Assembly (NCBI GenBank): GCA_025808415.1
Contig: CP075525.1
Location: 3,333,501-3,397,500, forward strand
From: Cyclobacteriaceae bacterium
GTDB taxonomy: Bacteria; Bacteroidota; Bacteroidia; Cytophagales; Cyclobacteriaceae
DNA: 64,000 bases
Reading direction: 5' to 3'
Part shown: positions 8,299 through 16,355 of the stretch, piece after piece
Position numbering within the stretch: the first letter of the stretch is position 1
Layout: each line of letters begins with the position of its first letter
Made by a program: the position numbers and the translations under genes
Notes under the pieces: generated by a model
What the model was told of the DNA's origin: nothing
Databases searched by the model: none
Seen by the model: only the letters and a program-made list of their open reading frames with translations

Positions 8299-8709
8299 TT
8301 AAAAGATAATCGGATACAGGATTACGTCTACCCTTCGGTTAAGGCTCATGCCCTTTCGGGTATCGTTTCGAAAAACAGGGTTATCGAGCCCCCAGTCCTT
8401 AACAGAAATTTTATGTTCCGGGATATCACGCAAAAGCAGCAATTCCTGAACGGCCTGGCTGCGCATTTTTGATAACCATTCGTTGTATTGCCGGCCCCCA
8501 ATCGGGTCGGTATGGCTGATCAGATGGATTTCGTACTTATCCAATAAGTTTGGTATGGAGTCCAGCCAATGAAAAAGATCTTCAGCCTGAAACTCGTCTA
8601 CATAATAACTGCCACCCCCGAAATAAATGCTTTTGCGCAGTTCGTCTTCGTGCTGGCCAACAGCAAGTATGCTGCGTAAGAGTATTATGATCAGTAAGCC
8701 AATGCGCAT
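8299..8709 (-). CDS. small OmpA-domain periplasmic protein
   Basis: A 136-residue exported protein: a signal peptide (RIGLLIIILLRSILAVGQ) followed by a single OmpA C-terminal domain covering nearly the whole mature chain. The peptidoglycan-binding signature is visible as LISHTDPIGGRQYNEWLSKM and, near the end, SLNRRVDVIL, where the Asp and Arg that hold diaminopimelate are expected. Such stand-alone domains tether the envelope to the cell wall, but the binding partner is unknown. It ends 137 bp upstream of the ABC ATPase, and the palindromes of that operon begin right after its stop codon, so it is probably a separate transcription unit. Confidence 0.8.
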   Translation of the reverse strand: MRIGLLIIILLRSILAVGQHEDELRKSIYFGGGSYYVDEFQAEDLFHWLDSIPNLLDKYEIHLISHTDPIGGRQYNEWLSKMRSQAVQELLLLRDIPEHKISVKDWGLDNPVFRNDTRKGMSLNRRVDVILYPIIF

Positions 8710-8793
8710 TGTTAAATTTACAATAGAAAATCAGATCCTCTTTAGTATTACCTTTATTTTAGTGGTGTTAACAAGCCAACGATTAAACCTTAT

Positions 8794-9216
8794 ATGAAAC
8801 TATCAAAAGCCCTTGTTTTGTTCTTGTTCCTTCTCCTTTGTAGCTGTGGAAATAAAATTATTTACTTCGGCCGTGAATACGCTGAGACTACACACGTTGA
8901 TATTTATTTCCGCGAAAGCGATGTAAAAGAATCGAATGAAATCATGGGAAAACTTACTTATGAGGTGAGCGCCAGAAAACGTTCTGATAAAGTTCAACAA
9001 AAAATTATTGAGCGTGTAAAAAGAAAAGGCGCGGATGCCATTATTTTTGACGACATCTCCTTAACCACGACCGGTGCAGCTACGGGTGGCGGTGTTGCCG
9101 GAAAAGGGACAAGAAGAGGATTTTTCTTTGGCCTTTTTGGAAGTAAAACCAAGTATGAACGCGGCCAGCAAATCAAAGCAACACTTGTGAAGTACAGAAA
9201 AAATATGGGTGATTAA
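8794..9216 (+). CDS. lipoprotein of unknown function
   Basis: The N-terminus LSKALVLFLFLLLCSCGNK has a signal peptide with a lipobox (LCSC or SCGN context), so the mature protein of about 120 residues is lipid-anchored. The rest contains a beta-alpha pattern with VQQKIIERVKRKGADAIIFDD near residues 67-88, reminiscent of small heavy-metal-binding or YbjQ-like domains in which an amphipathic helix precedes GADA(I/V). A Gly-rich stretch (TTGAATGGGVAGKGT) follows. No catalytic motif is seen. It is divergent from the OmpA-domain gene and convergent with the histidine phosphatase gene. Confidence 0.7.
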   Translation: MKLSKALVLFLFLLLCSCGNKIIYFGREYAETTHVDIYFRESDVKESNEIMGKLTYEVSARKRSDKVQQKIIERVKRKGADAIIFDDISLTTTGAATGGGVAGKGTRRGFFFGLFGSKTKYERGQQIKATLVKYRKNMGD

Positions 9217-9288
9217 TGACTGTTTTGTGCTTTAGTGTTTAACTGCTTAAGCACTAAACCATCAATAGCTACGTGATCAAAAACATAG

Positions 9289-9789
9289 TTAATAATTCAC
9301 CCAAACAAGTTTGGCCGACTTGCCCTTTTCAACTACCGAAATTATCCAGACGTTATCGTAATCGCCATCCTCCCACGGATGGTACTTCTGTACACCCAAC
9401 AGTTTATTCGCCATCCACGGAATGGTGTTAGAATGTCCCACCACCACTATAGTACCCCCTGCATATGCCGCAATCATTTTATCAATCTCCTCTTCTTTGT
9501 TGATCTCATAATCCAGAATGGTTAATCCCTTTTTTATGGCCAAAGGTTCTACCGTTTGCCGCGTACGTTTAAAGGGTGTACTGTAAATAGCACTTACTTC
9601 ACCTTCGTTAAGTAAGTCGGCCAGGCGTTGGGCGCGCTTTTTACCCACAGCCGAAAGGTCAGGATCGTTTGTACTTTGATCCATGGCCTTTTCAGCATGA
9701 CGGATCAATACAAACGTTGTGATTTTATCTTGTGCAATGGATGAGTAAATCACAAAAACGAAAAATGCTGCACTCAACTGCTTAGCCAT
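9289..9789 (-). CDS. exported histidine-phosphatase superfamily protein
   Basis: This 166-residue protein has the phosphoglycerate-mutase/SixA signature: LIRHAEK near residue 28-34 (catalytic His in RHA), YSTPFKRTRQTVEP near 69-82 (second Arg pocket), and VVVGHSNTIPWM near 115-126 (second catalytic His). An N-terminal hydrophobic stretch (LSAAFFVFVIYSSIAQD) looks like a signal peptide, placing it in the periplasm. Substrates in this branch range from phosphoproteins to small phosphoesters and cannot be deduced here. It is a single gene between two convergent or tandem unrelated genes. Confidence 0.85.
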   Translation of the reverse strand: MAKQLSAAFFVFVIYSSIAQDKITTFVLIRHAEKAMDQSTNDPDLSAVGKKRAQRLADLLNEGEVSAIYSTPFKRTRQTVEPLAIKKGLTILDYEINKEEEIDKMIAAYAGGTIVVVGHSNTIPWMANKLLGVQKYHPWEDGDYDNVWIISVVEKGKSAKLVWVNY

Positions 9790-9820
9790 AGTTTAGTGGG
9801 TTTAAAATGATAACCAACAA

Positions 9821-10321
9821 TTAATTTTTATACTTATTACCGATAGCCGGAGGTATGGTGCAATTTGTTGATCTTCTTGTATCGGCCAAATGAAAAATCT
9901 TCCAGCCGTTTTCGGTCTTGAACAGGTGAAAGGCATCTACACCACAATGACTGAATTTTTTTCCAATATAAAATGCGTAGTCGCACCAGGCCTGTGCAAA
10001 ATCGCCATCGCGCTGAATAGTAAGATCCCATATTTCTTCGTTCAATGCATCAGCACGGGGCGTGCCCACCGACTTCACAAAATCTTCGATCGATGATTCA
10101 CGCCTGAGCACAATAGCATTCTCACGGTTTCGATAAACCGTGGCCATGGTAACTTCTTTGTGGAATACACTGCGCACCATGGAGCTGTCACCCAATTGCA
10201 TCCCCCTAAAAAGATGTTCAATAACTTCCTTTATATTCGTTTCTTCAGTTTGAGCCAGTGCGGCAAGGTTAAAAAGAACAAGAAGTACCAACGTTCCGAT
10301 TAATTTTTTCATTCGCATCAT
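9821..10321 (-). CDS. exported NTF2-like (SnoaL/DUF4440-type) protein
   Basis: From the ATG at 10321 the protein has 166 residues: a signal peptide (KKLIGTLVLLVLFNLAALAQ) then an NTF2-like cone fold, with TNIKEVIEHLFRGMQLGDSS near the start of the mature chain, a middle beta section, and DGDFAQAWCDYAFYIG and AFHLFKTENGWKIFHLADTR near the end. The final motif is the usual last strand of SnoaL-like proteins. In Bacteroidota such secreted versions often act as accessory or ligand-binding domains; no active site is certain. Starts at 10318 or 10312 are equally possible; a longer frame to 10399 adds residues that do not look like coding sequence. Confidence 0.8.
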   Translation of the reverse strand: MMRMKKLIGTLVLLVLFNLAALAQTEETNIKEVIEHLFRGMQLGDSSMVRSVFHKEVTMATVYRNRENAIVLRRESSIEDFVKSVGTPRADALNEEIWDLTIQRDGDFAQAWCDYAFYIGKKFSHCGVDAFHLFKTENGWKIFHLADTRRSTNCTIPPAIGNKYKN

Positions 10322-10444
10322 TTTACCCAAATTTGTGGCTCCCCACGGTGCCGGTAAAGCTATTTTATCCAAGCGGGAAACCCAGCGGATAATGTTCATG
10401 ATTTACCACTTTTTACGTTACTTTAATACTTTAAATCTTCCCCT

Positions 10445-11593
10445 ATGAGGTTCGCTACTGCGTTTTTCGTGTTTTTCAGTATGATCACCCAAGCCGCTGA
10501 CGCCCAGGCTATTGACAGTTTAATGGCTGTTTTGGACACGGCCCGTAATGAGCGAAAGGTTAAAACATTGAATGAACTTTTCCGGGCCTATATCCAATCC
10601 GACCCCTTGAAAGCCATAGGCTATACACGGGAAGCATTAAGTTTAGCCAGTGACATAAATGACAAGCGGGGCAAAGCCGCAGCATACAATAACCTTGGTG
10701 TTGCCTATCGTAACCAGGGCGCCCTGGACAAAGCCCTTGAATATTATATTCGTTCGCTCGCCATCTATGATACGCTTCAAAACAAAGAAGGCATTGCCAC
10801 CACAAAAAATAATATTGCCACTGTTTACTCGATTAAAAAAGATTTCGGGCAAGCGATGAAGTTCCTGGAGGAATCGCACAATATGTTCATTCAATTGGGT
10901 GATCAGCGAAAGCTTATTGGCTCCATGAACAACATGGGCAACCTCAACAGCGACCTTCAACTTTATGAAAAAGCCATGCGCTTCTTCTCCGAAGCATACC
11001 AGTTAAGCGAAAAAATGAATGAACCTTTTCCTGACCCGCTCAACAACATTGGTATTCTTTATTTTAAGCAAGGCAACTACCAACGTGCCATTGAGTATTA
11101 TCAGCGCGCCCTTGAAATTGAACGTGCCAACGACAACAAGCTTGGCATGCTCAATACCATCACTAATATAGGTATTGCCTACACCAAGGCCGGCCAGCCT
11201 GTGCCCGCACAGCAATACCTGAACGAAGCTTTAAAACTCTCAGTTGAGTTACAAGCCAACACCGGGGTTCCGGATATTTTAAAAAATACTTCATACAACT
11301 TTTATCGTCAGGGCAAACTACGGGAAGCATACGAAAAACTGCTGCAGTACGACTCTGCACGCGAACAGGTTTATGGTGAAGAGAGCACACGCAGGATAGC
11401 CCAGATGGAATTGGCACTTGAACTGAGCGAAAAAGAAAAGCAGTACGAAATCCTGAAAAAGGAAACCGAAGTAAAGAGCCTTCAACTGAAAAGTAGCCGG
11501 TTGTTTATCGTACTGATCATCCTGGGGCTTTTGTTGCTTATCGCGGCCGCCAACTTCATTTACATGAACAAGCGCAAAGAACTATTTAAGTAA
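10445..11593 (+). CDS. TPR protein with C-terminal membrane anchor
   Basis: A 382-residue protein with a signal peptide (residues 1-20, TAFFVFFSMITQAADAQ), then six to seven tetratricopeptide repeats (about 40-300; the phrases AAAYNNLGVAYRNQGALDKA and LNNIGILYFKQGNYQRAIEY are typical), a charged helix rich in Glu/Lys, and one membrane helix at 350-372 ending in YMNKRKELFK. This is the sensor half of the TPR-type histidine kinases or LuxR-type regulators common in Bacteroidota, but the protein stops right after the membrane helix, with no kinase or DNA-binding domain. Its stop overlaps the start of the HD-domain gene (TAATG), so the two are translationally coupled. Confidence 0.88.
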   Translation: MRFATAFFVFFSMITQAADAQAIDSLMAVLDTARNERKVKTLNELFRAYIQSDPLKAIGYTREALSLASDINDKRGKAAAYNNLGVAYRNQGALDKALEYYIRSLAIYDTLQNKEGIATTKNNIATVYSIKKDFGQAMKFLEESHNMFIQLGDQRKLIGSMNNMGNLNSDLQLYEKAMRFFSEAYQLSEKMNEPFPDPLNNIGILYFKQGNYQRAIEYYQRALEIERANDNKLGMLNTITNIGIAYTKAGQPVPAQQYLNEALKLSVELQANTGVPDILKNTSYNFYRQGKLREAYEKLLQYDSAREQVYGEESTRRIAQMELALELSEKEKQYEILKKETEVKSLQLKSSRLFIVLIILGLLLLIAAANFIYMNKRKELFK

Positions 11594-12132
11594 TGACGCG
11601 CGAAGAGGCCCGCAGCATACTTTATTCCATGACCCAAAGCACCAGCCTGCTTCGGCACATGCGCAGTATTGAACTGGTTATGGAGGCTTACGCCAAAAAG
11701 CTTGGCGAACCGCAGGAAGAATGGGCCATTACCGGTTTACTGCACGATGCCGATTACGAGGCTTTCCCTGATAAACACCCTGCTATTATTGTTGATAAGT
11801 TAAAGAACCTGGGGGAAGAAAAAATTGCCCATGCTATTTCAGCTCATTATACAAAATGGAACATTCCGTATACCAACACGCTGGACAAAGGTTTGCTGGC
11901 CTGCGATGAACTGACCGGATTCATCATTGCCTGCTGCCAGGTAAGGCCCGATGGCATCGCCAGCCTGGAACCCAAATCAGTAATAAAAAAGTTGAAAGAC
12001 AAGACCTTTGCAGCCAAAGTTGAACGCGATGAGGTTTACAAAGGCGCTGAACTTTTTGGTGTTGAACTGACCGAACATATTGCCTTTATTATTGATGTTT
12101 TGCGGCAAAACAAGACAGAACTGGGTATATGA
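11593..12132 (+). CDS. HD-domain phosphohydrolase-like protein
   Basis: A soluble 179-residue protein with an HD-type metal site: LLRHMRSIELVMEAYAKKLG (first His region), ITGLLHDADYEAFPDKHP (the HD pair near residue 52-53), and later HAISAHYTKW and LLACDELTGFI (last Asp). This arrangement is that of HDIG/HD family hydrolases acting on phosphoesters or nucleotides. The gene overlaps the TPR gene by one base (TAATG), indicating co-translation and possibly a shared pathway. The actual substrate is not visible. No EAL, GGDEF or other signalling domain is attached. Confidence 0.85.
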   Translation: MTREEARSILYSMTQSTSLLRHMRSIELVMEAYAKKLGEPQEEWAITGLLHDADYEAFPDKHPAIIVDKLKNLGEEKIAHAISAHYTKWNIPYTNTLDKGLLACDELTGFIIACCQVRPDGIASLEPKSVIKKLKDKTFAAKVERDEVYKGAELFGVELTEHIAFIIDVLRQNKTELGI

Positions 12133-12208
12133 TACGGGGTAAATTATTTGAATTTAGCTTTACCGATTAACCGATAACCCATACATTTGCATACAAAATT
12201 TTAAAGCC

Positions 12209-12337
12209 ATGTTCGACTTATATACCGGAAGCGGAGCCAACATTTTCATCACTATCGTAGCGGTAATTATCGGTTTTGCTGCAGCATTAGGGTATGTTGA
12301 CTTTATGAAGACGAAGAAAGAAGAAAAGAAAGACTAG
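12209..12337 (+). CDS. small single-pass membrane protein (42 aa)
   Basis: The frame reads MFDLYTGSGANIFITIVAVI, continues hydrophobic to about residue 31, and ends in a Lys/Glu-rich tail (TKKEEKKD). One transmembrane helix with a positively charged, likely cytosolic C-terminus is predicted. It begins 77 bp after the HD gene and is followed within 30 bp by a strong terminator, which supports it as a genuine transcribed gene. No family is recognised. Confidence 0.6.
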   Translation: MFDLYTGSGANIFITIVAVIIGFAAALGYVDFMKTKKEEKKD

Positions 12338-12361
12338 TTTCTTCCAGAACAATATTACGAT

Positions 12362-12393
12362 AGCCATATCTATACCGATATGGCTTTTTTTTT
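12362..12393 (+). terminator. rho-independent terminator
   Basis: AGCCATATC, a six-base loop, GATATGGCT and then a nine-base T tract. It ends the TPR/HD/small-membrane-protein unit. Confidence 0.88.
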
Positions 12394-12399
12394 CGCAGG

Positions 12400-12948
12400 C
12401 TAATAAGGCGATTTATACTTCACCTGCCAATCCTTCCAGGTAAGGCTTTTATAATGATCCTCCCCAATGAACTGGATTATTTTGTGGAATTCCTCAGGCT
12501 TTTGGTATCCCGGCAGCGGCTGGATCATGCGGAACTCATCATCCAGGAAAACCACGGTTGGGTAACTGAGTTGATTGTTTAGCAACGATGCGGCCAATTG
12601 ATGGTAACCACTGCGGCCATTATCAATAAACTTAAATGTGTTTCCGGCAAAGACTACATCTTCGCGTTGCTCGGCATTAAACTTAACCGGGTAAAAATGA
12701 TCGTTCAGGATTTTTGCAACCTTAGGATCGCTGAAGGTGTTTTTATCCATAACTTTGCACCAACCACACCAGTCGGTGTACACATCAATAAAAATTTTGC
12801 GCTTTTCAATTTTCGACCTTTCGACAGCCTCCTCAAACGTCATCCACTTTACGGGGCTAACGCCCATGGGTACGTTAAAAGAACTTAAGAGCAGTACCGA
12901 AGTACTAAAGAGGTTAAGAAAAAACCTGTTCATTTTGTAATTATTCAT
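12400..12948 (-). CDS. exported thioredoxin-fold protein
   Basis: From the ATG at 12948 (NNYKMNRFFLNLF followed by a hydrophobic signal region) the product has 182 residues. The redox motif WCGWCK sits in the usual place after a strand (KIFIDVYTDWCGWCKVM), and a cis-Pro strand appears as LSYPTVVFLDDEF. The pattern matches DUF255/thioredoxin_7-type periplasmic thioredoxins. It probably reduces or isomerises disulfides in the periplasm. Later in-frame start MNRFFLN at 12933 and an earlier one at 12990 are possible. It is a single gene, convergent with the small membrane protein. Confidence 0.85.
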   Translation of the reverse strand: MNNYKMNRFFLNLFSTSVLLLSSFNVPMGVSPVKWMTFEEAVERSKIEKRKIFIDVYTDWCGWCKVMDKNTFSDPKVAKILNDHFYPVKFNAEQREDVVFAGNTFKFIDNGRSGYHQLAASLLNNQLSYPTVVFLDDEFRMIQPLPGYQKPEEFHKIIQFIGEDHYKSLTWKDWQVKYKSPY

Positions 12949-13109
12949 CTGCGAAAGCAACAAATTTAGCATGAAAGTAGGTTCAATCACCCGGTTAATC
13001 TTTTTTCATAAAACCGGGTAACCTACTGTAAATATCAAGGTATTACTGTTCGGAACACTGAAACTGAATGTCCATAATCGCACACATATCACCCGCAAAA
13101 AGGCAAAAA

Positions 13110-13364
13110 ATGGTTGTTTCAGGTGATTTTAAGAATGGCACAACTTTCGTAAAAACCACGATTGTGAACAGAAAATTTACCTATAAAGAATTTTCAATTT
13201 TGTTGGGCATAATGGTAGCCGTTATCATTTTGCTGGTAGTTTGGTTATACCCTACCGGCAGTGAAGCTTCTGAAGTTGGCGACCATGTTCAGCCCTTTTT
13301 AAAGCTACACACTTTCAAGGCAGCCCTTGAAAAAATCCAATCGGTGGCTCAACTATTCCTGTAA
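13110..13364 (+). CDS. small membrane protein of unknown function
   Basis: Starting at ATG 13110 this is an 84-residue protein with a basic N-terminus, one strong transmembrane helix (FSILLGIMVAVIILLVVWLY) and a short C-terminal tail. An upstream ATG at 13068 would add 14 residues. The 3' end overlaps the convergent cysteine-cluster gene by 16 bp, which is unusual but not impossible. No family is recognised; the membrane helix and ordinary codon use are the only support. Confidence 0.5.
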   Translation: MVVSGDFKNGTTFVKTTIVNRKFTYKEFSILLGIMVAVIILLVVWLYPTGSEASEVGDHVQPFLKLHTFKAALEKIQSVAQLFL

Positions 13365-13933
13365 GCGTAGTACGCTAACACCGTTTCAATGGCTTTTCCA
13401 ATAGCCTGATTGATCGGGTAAAAAACCTTTGTCAACTCATAATCAATTGCATGGAGTTGCATATAATATTGATGCATTACGGGTATGGATTCAACTTCCT
13501 GTTCAACTTTATGGTATGCCATCGTATACTGATCGGCTTGTTCTGTTTTAATAATTTCACAGGTGACCAATTCCTTTTTTCCATGTTTATTGGTGCGTGC
13601 CGAGAACCCAAAAAGGCGGCAAATCAACCCGCGATGTTTGTACTGAGTGCATAAACCTGCCCCCGATTGAGTTGGATTAAGGATCAGGCAAATGGGGGAA
13701 CCTGGTTGTTTTAGTCTTTCGAGCCATGTAAATGCCTCACCAGCCTGATGCAATGCATGTGCAAACGGAAGAAACTCGAGAATTGTAGCTTCAATGTCGG
13801 GCTTGAAACAACATTTGCCACACCCCCATTTACACTGCAAGCCTGACCAATTTTGAAACTGTGAAATTTCCTGATCGAGCTTTTCAAAAACATACTCAAC
13901 GGCTTGCACCTTTTCCTCCATGGTCATGGGCAT
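13349..13933 (-). CDS. YkgJ-type cysteine-cluster (putative Fe/Zn-binding) protein
   Basis: A 194-residue cytosolic protein with CKWGCGKCCFKPDIEATILE near residues 34-53, the C-x3-C-x2-CC cluster of the YkgJ/UPF0153 family, and further cysteines at GLCTQYKHRGLICRLFGF around 115-130. Such cysteines are thought to bind zinc or an iron-sulfur cluster; the biochemical role is unknown. The N-terminus has three candidate ATGs (13933, 13927, 13921), and I keep the first. The gene is followed convergently by the small membrane protein, and upstream lies the DHFR-like gene in the same direction with a 19-bp gap. Confidence 0.8.
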   Translation of the reverse strand: MPMTMEEKVQAVEYVFEKLDQEISQFQNWSGLQCKWGCGKCCFKPDIEATILEFLPFAHALHQAGEAFTWLERLKQPGSPICLILNPTQSGAGLCTQYKHRGLICRLFGFSARTNKHGKKELVTCEIIKTEQADQYTMAYHKVEQEVESIPVMHQYYMQLHAIDYELTKVFYPINQAIGKAIETVLAYYAYRNS

Positions 13934-13952
13934 AAAGATAATGGAAACCTCC

Positions 13953-14456
13953 TCAGCCTTTGTAGCGAAGTTTCATCGAAAGATAGCTGTGCTGATTGTT
14001 TACTTCCATAAACTCAAAATGTTCGCGCTGTTTAACATTCTGAAACAATGGCTTACCTTCTCCCAGCACAATCGGTATAAGGCCAAGCCACAATTCATCC
14101 ACTAAGGCGTTGTTTATAAATGTGGTTGTAAGGCTGGCACCACCCCATAACCAAATATTTTTTCCTTCTTCTGCTTTGATTTTCTTTACGGCACTCACTA
14201 TATCGCCACTAAGAAGATGCGTATTTTTACCCGTTACAGCTTTCAAGGTATTGGAAAACACATAGCAGGTTTTGCTGGCATACTCGGCTGTGCCAAATAA
14301 TTCATAACTCTTGCGCCCAAAAAACACCACATCAATCCCATCTAAAAATTCACTCATTTCATTACCTGTTGGAGGTGGGCACCAATCGTATTCACCATTC
14401 GGGCCTTCGATGAAGCCATCGAGGCTCACGGCTACTCCCAAAATTACTTTTCGCAT
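13953..14456 (-). CDS. dihydrofolate-reductase-like (RibD C-terminal family) protein
   Basis: Residues 1-30 read RKVILGVAVSLDGFIEGPNG followed by EYDW, the hallmark of the YyaP/YwjB branch of the RibD_C/DHFR superfamily. FGRKSYELFG (near 48-57) and the glycine-rich IWLWGGASLTTTFINNALVDELWLG region (near 108-132) form the NADPH-binding fold. The branch is annotated as DHFR-like reductase, but genuine dihydrofolate reduction is unproven. At 167 residues the length is typical. It is followed by the cysteine-cluster gene and preceded by two tiny genes, all on the minus strand. Confidence 0.85.
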   Translation of the reverse strand: MRKVILGVAVSLDGFIEGPNGEYDWCPPPTGNEMSEFLDGIDVVFFGRKSYELFGTAEYASKTCYVFSNTLKAVTGKNTHLLSGDIVSAVKKIKAEEGKNIWLWGGASLTTTFINNALVDELWLGLIPIVLGEGKPLFQNVKQREHFEFMEVNNQHSYLSMKLRYKG

Positions 14457-14467
14457 ACCGATAGATT

Positions 14468-14680
14468 TTATTCCAGTTCATTACACTCAATACCCCAGCT
14501 TCGCAAAAGTTTAACGGCATCGGTCGGCTTAACCGTATCGGATACAATGCGGAGCACCCGGTCTATGTCATCTAACGCAAAATTCCAGTTTCCCTGACCG
14601 GCCAATTCGTTGAGCACTGGCACGAGCGATTTCACCTGAAGTGGTGATTGAACAGAGGTGGCGAGTACAATTACCTGCAT
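14468..14680 (-). CDS. small hypothetical protein (70 aa)
   Basis: A soluble 70-residue frame starting MQVIVLATSVQSPLQVKSLV, with a beta-alpha-beta flavour (VPVLNELAGQGNWNFALDD and DRVLRIVSDT). That layout resembles small ferredoxin-like or HMA-like folds but lacks the CxxC of metal chaperones. It lies 11 bp upstream of the DHFR-like gene and 9 bp downstream of a 30-residue membrane peptide gene, so it is likely co-transcribed. The function is unknown. Confidence 0.6.
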   Translation of the reverse strand: MQVIVLATSVQSPLQVKSLVPVLNELAGQGNWNFALDDIDRVLRIVSDTVKPTDAVKLLRSWGIECNELE

Positions 14681-14689
14681 AACTATGGT

Positions 14690-14782
14690 TTAAAATGTTA
14701 GCGATTCAGATAGCAAAATCACCGTAATAAGAACCCCAACCAGAACTCCGGCAATCAAAAGTACCTTTCGGGTAACAGACAT
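14690..14782 (-). CDS. very small membrane peptide (30 aa)
   Basis: The minus strand encodes MSVTRKVLLIAGVLVGVLIT followed by VILLSESLTF and a stop. A basic start, one hydrophobic helix and a short polar tail make it a plausible small membrane protein; it is too short to be certain. It sits 9 bp before the 70-residue gene on the same strand, which is the best argument that it is translated. Confidence 0.35.
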   Translation of the reverse strand: MSVTRKVLLIAGVLVGVLITVILLSESLTF

Positions 14783-14904
14783 AGGTGATTTCGCCTGGAT
14801 CATACACCAAAAAAACGATTGACCGGTGACAGCCCTGTGGCAACAGGAAAAGATTTTTTTTAAATTTTTAATAGAAGTGCATTCCCTATAGCAAGAGAAA
14901 AGAC

Positions 14905-15249
14905 CTACACTTTAGGTAAGTACTTATCTGCTAATTTTTTAGGTGCCACATTTGTATACGATGTTGTTAACGCATCGATAACCAGGCTCTTTTTGGCATG
15001 CTTTAACTCAATAATTGTCCACCCTTGCTTGCCCCAACCGCCAGGAACAGGAAACACTGCTTTTCGATCGATGGAGGAAAAAACAGATTGATCAACATTT
15101 GAGAGCTTCACAACCAACTTGCGCTTAGCTTTATCCAGCGTGGCAAAAATTTTATTTTTTACACGAAAAGATGTCTTTTCAAAATGCGGTTTATCCTCCG
15201 CCTGATCAAAAGCAAGTGCAAGCTTTTGCACCATGACATTACTTACCAT
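14905..15249 (-). CDS. MmcQ/YjbR-family protein
   Basis: A 114-residue protein with the YjbR features: LALAFDQAEDKPHFEKTSFRV near the N-terminus (the 'P-H-F/W-x-K-x-S-F' core), then KNKIFATLDKAKRKLVVKLS and GGWGKQGWTIIELKHAKKS (strand-helix with G-W-x(5)-W). The CyaY-like fold of this family has been proposed to bind DNA, but a biological role is not established. It begins 6 bp after the WYL regulator ends, so the two form an operon. ATG at 15234 is an alternative start. Confidence 0.88.
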   Translation of the reverse strand: MVSNVMVQKLALAFDQAEDKPHFEKTSFRVKNKIFATLDKAKRKLVVKLSNVDQSVFSSIDRKAVFPVPGGWGKQGWTIIELKHAKKSLVIDALTTSYTNVAPKKLADKYLPKV

Positions 15250-15255
15250 AGCCCT

Positions 15256-16224
15256 TTACGAATGCAGCACTTCATTAGCCTTGTAATGCCCATAAAGCTC
15301 TTCTGCCAGTTCGGTCATTATGCTCTTTAGTTCATCAGGACTTTCAACCTTTACAGCACTACCATACATCAACAACCAATGCGCCAGGTGCCGCAGGTTA
15401 TCCATCATAAATTCAACACGCAGGGTATCGCCCAGGTCGGTTTGTGAAATGCTGCCAAAAATCGGGCGGCCTCCTAATACTGCTTTATCAAATAATACCG
15501 ACACACGAATAAGCGAACTGTTATTTTGGAATACTGTGTTGAAATACTCCTTCAACGACAAGAGGTTACGGCTTTCAAAAGGTTTCCCGGTATTCTCCAG
15601 GTTTTTGATCCGGTCTGAGCGGAAATCGCGGTAATCTTTTCGCAACCGGCACCAGCCGATTAAATGCCATGTCATGCTGTAATAAAAGATGCCGATTGGT
15701 TCAATTTCACGCTTGGTTACCTCCTCTTTATTGTTGCAGTAATCAATAATCAAAACCTGCTTTTTTGCCAGCGCACGTTGAATCTCAGTAAGGAAGTGGT
15801 CCGGGAAACCATCGCGTTCACGATTTTCGTACCGCGAGCGCAAGTAAATTTCAATGTGAGGCTCCAGGTTTTGAATATGGTCTTTTTCGGTTTCATTCAA
15901 TACTGCCTTTACTTTTTGCAAAGCCGAATCAAACGCTTGCCGCACCGATTTATCGCCCATCTTTTCAACCAGTTTACCCGCCAGCAACATCGAACTGGCT
16001 TCATCTTGGGTAAACATAACCGGTGGAAGATGGTAGCCCTCAACAATAAAGTACCCCTTCCCGGCCTCCGAGCCAATGGGAACACCAGCTTCCATCAATG
16101 CCTGCACATCACGGTAAACCGTGCGTAAACTAATTTCAAAACGGTCGGCTATCTCTTGCGCCTTTACAACCTTTTTGGTTTGAAGTTGAATTAAAATGGC
16201 AGTAAGGCGATCGATTCGGTTCAT
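15256..16224 (-). CDS. YafY/DeoR-like transcriptional regulator with WYL domain
   Basis: A 322-residue regulator. Residues 1-60 form a winged helix-turn-helix (HTH_11: RLTAILIQLQTKKVVKAQEI then FEISLRTVYRDVQALMEAGV). Residues about 140-220 form a WYL-like ligand-sensing domain (VLIIDYCNNKEEVTKREIEP and WHLIGWCRLRKDYRDFRSDR), followed by a WCX-type C-terminal extension. WYL domains sense nucleotides or nucleic-acid fragments in several defence and stress pathways; no such operon is adjacent here, only the YjbR gene. It is likely autoregulated, but I see no operator. The gene lies just beyond the broken tRNA-Gly copy. Confidence 0.9.
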   Translation of the reverse strand: MNRIDRLTAILIQLQTKKVVKAQEIADRFEISLRTVYRDVQALMEAGVPIGSEAGKGYFIVEGYHLPPVMFTQDEASSMLLAGKLVEKMGDKSVRQAFDSALQKVKAVLNETEKDHIQNLEPHIEIYLRSRYENRERDGFPDHFLTEIQRALAKKQVLIIDYCNNKEEVTKREIEPIGIFYYSMTWHLIGWCRLRKDYRDFRSDRIKNLENTGKPFESRNLLSLKEYFNTVFQNNSSLIRVSVLFDKAVLGGRPIFGSISQTDLGDTLRVEFMMDNLRHLAHWLLMYGSAVKVESPDELKSIMTELAEELYGHYKANEVLHS

Positions 16225-16250
16225 TGATTTGAAAGCAAGGCAACGGATAA

Positions 16251-16306
16251 TGAGCGGGAAACGGGGCTCGAACCCCTGCCGGCAGGCAGGCGCGACCTTG
16301 GTCGCG
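16251..16306 (-). pseudogene. broken tRNA-Gly 3' half with 16-bp palindromic insert
   Basis: Bases 16251-16275 are identical to 16354-16378, the T-arm and acceptor 3' end of the intact tRNA-Gly. The match is interrupted by CTGCCGGCAGGCAGGC (16276-16291), a GC-rich self-complementary motif, and resumes as GCGACCTT. The anticodon and D-arm are missing, so this cannot be a functional tRNA. Confidence 0.75.
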
Positions 16307-16355
16307 AATCCAAAACAAAAAACAAATTAAATCAATAAATTCTTTAAGTACGCTG

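Noticed and set aside
9231..9258. TTTAGTG...CACTAAA inverted repeat between convergent genes
   Set aside because: Only seven base pairs, A-T rich, no U tract; too weak to call a terminator.
15664..16128. A 154-codon plus-strand frame opposite the WYL regulator
   Set aside because: The regulator carries clear HTH and WYL domains; the antisense frame shows no domain or start context.
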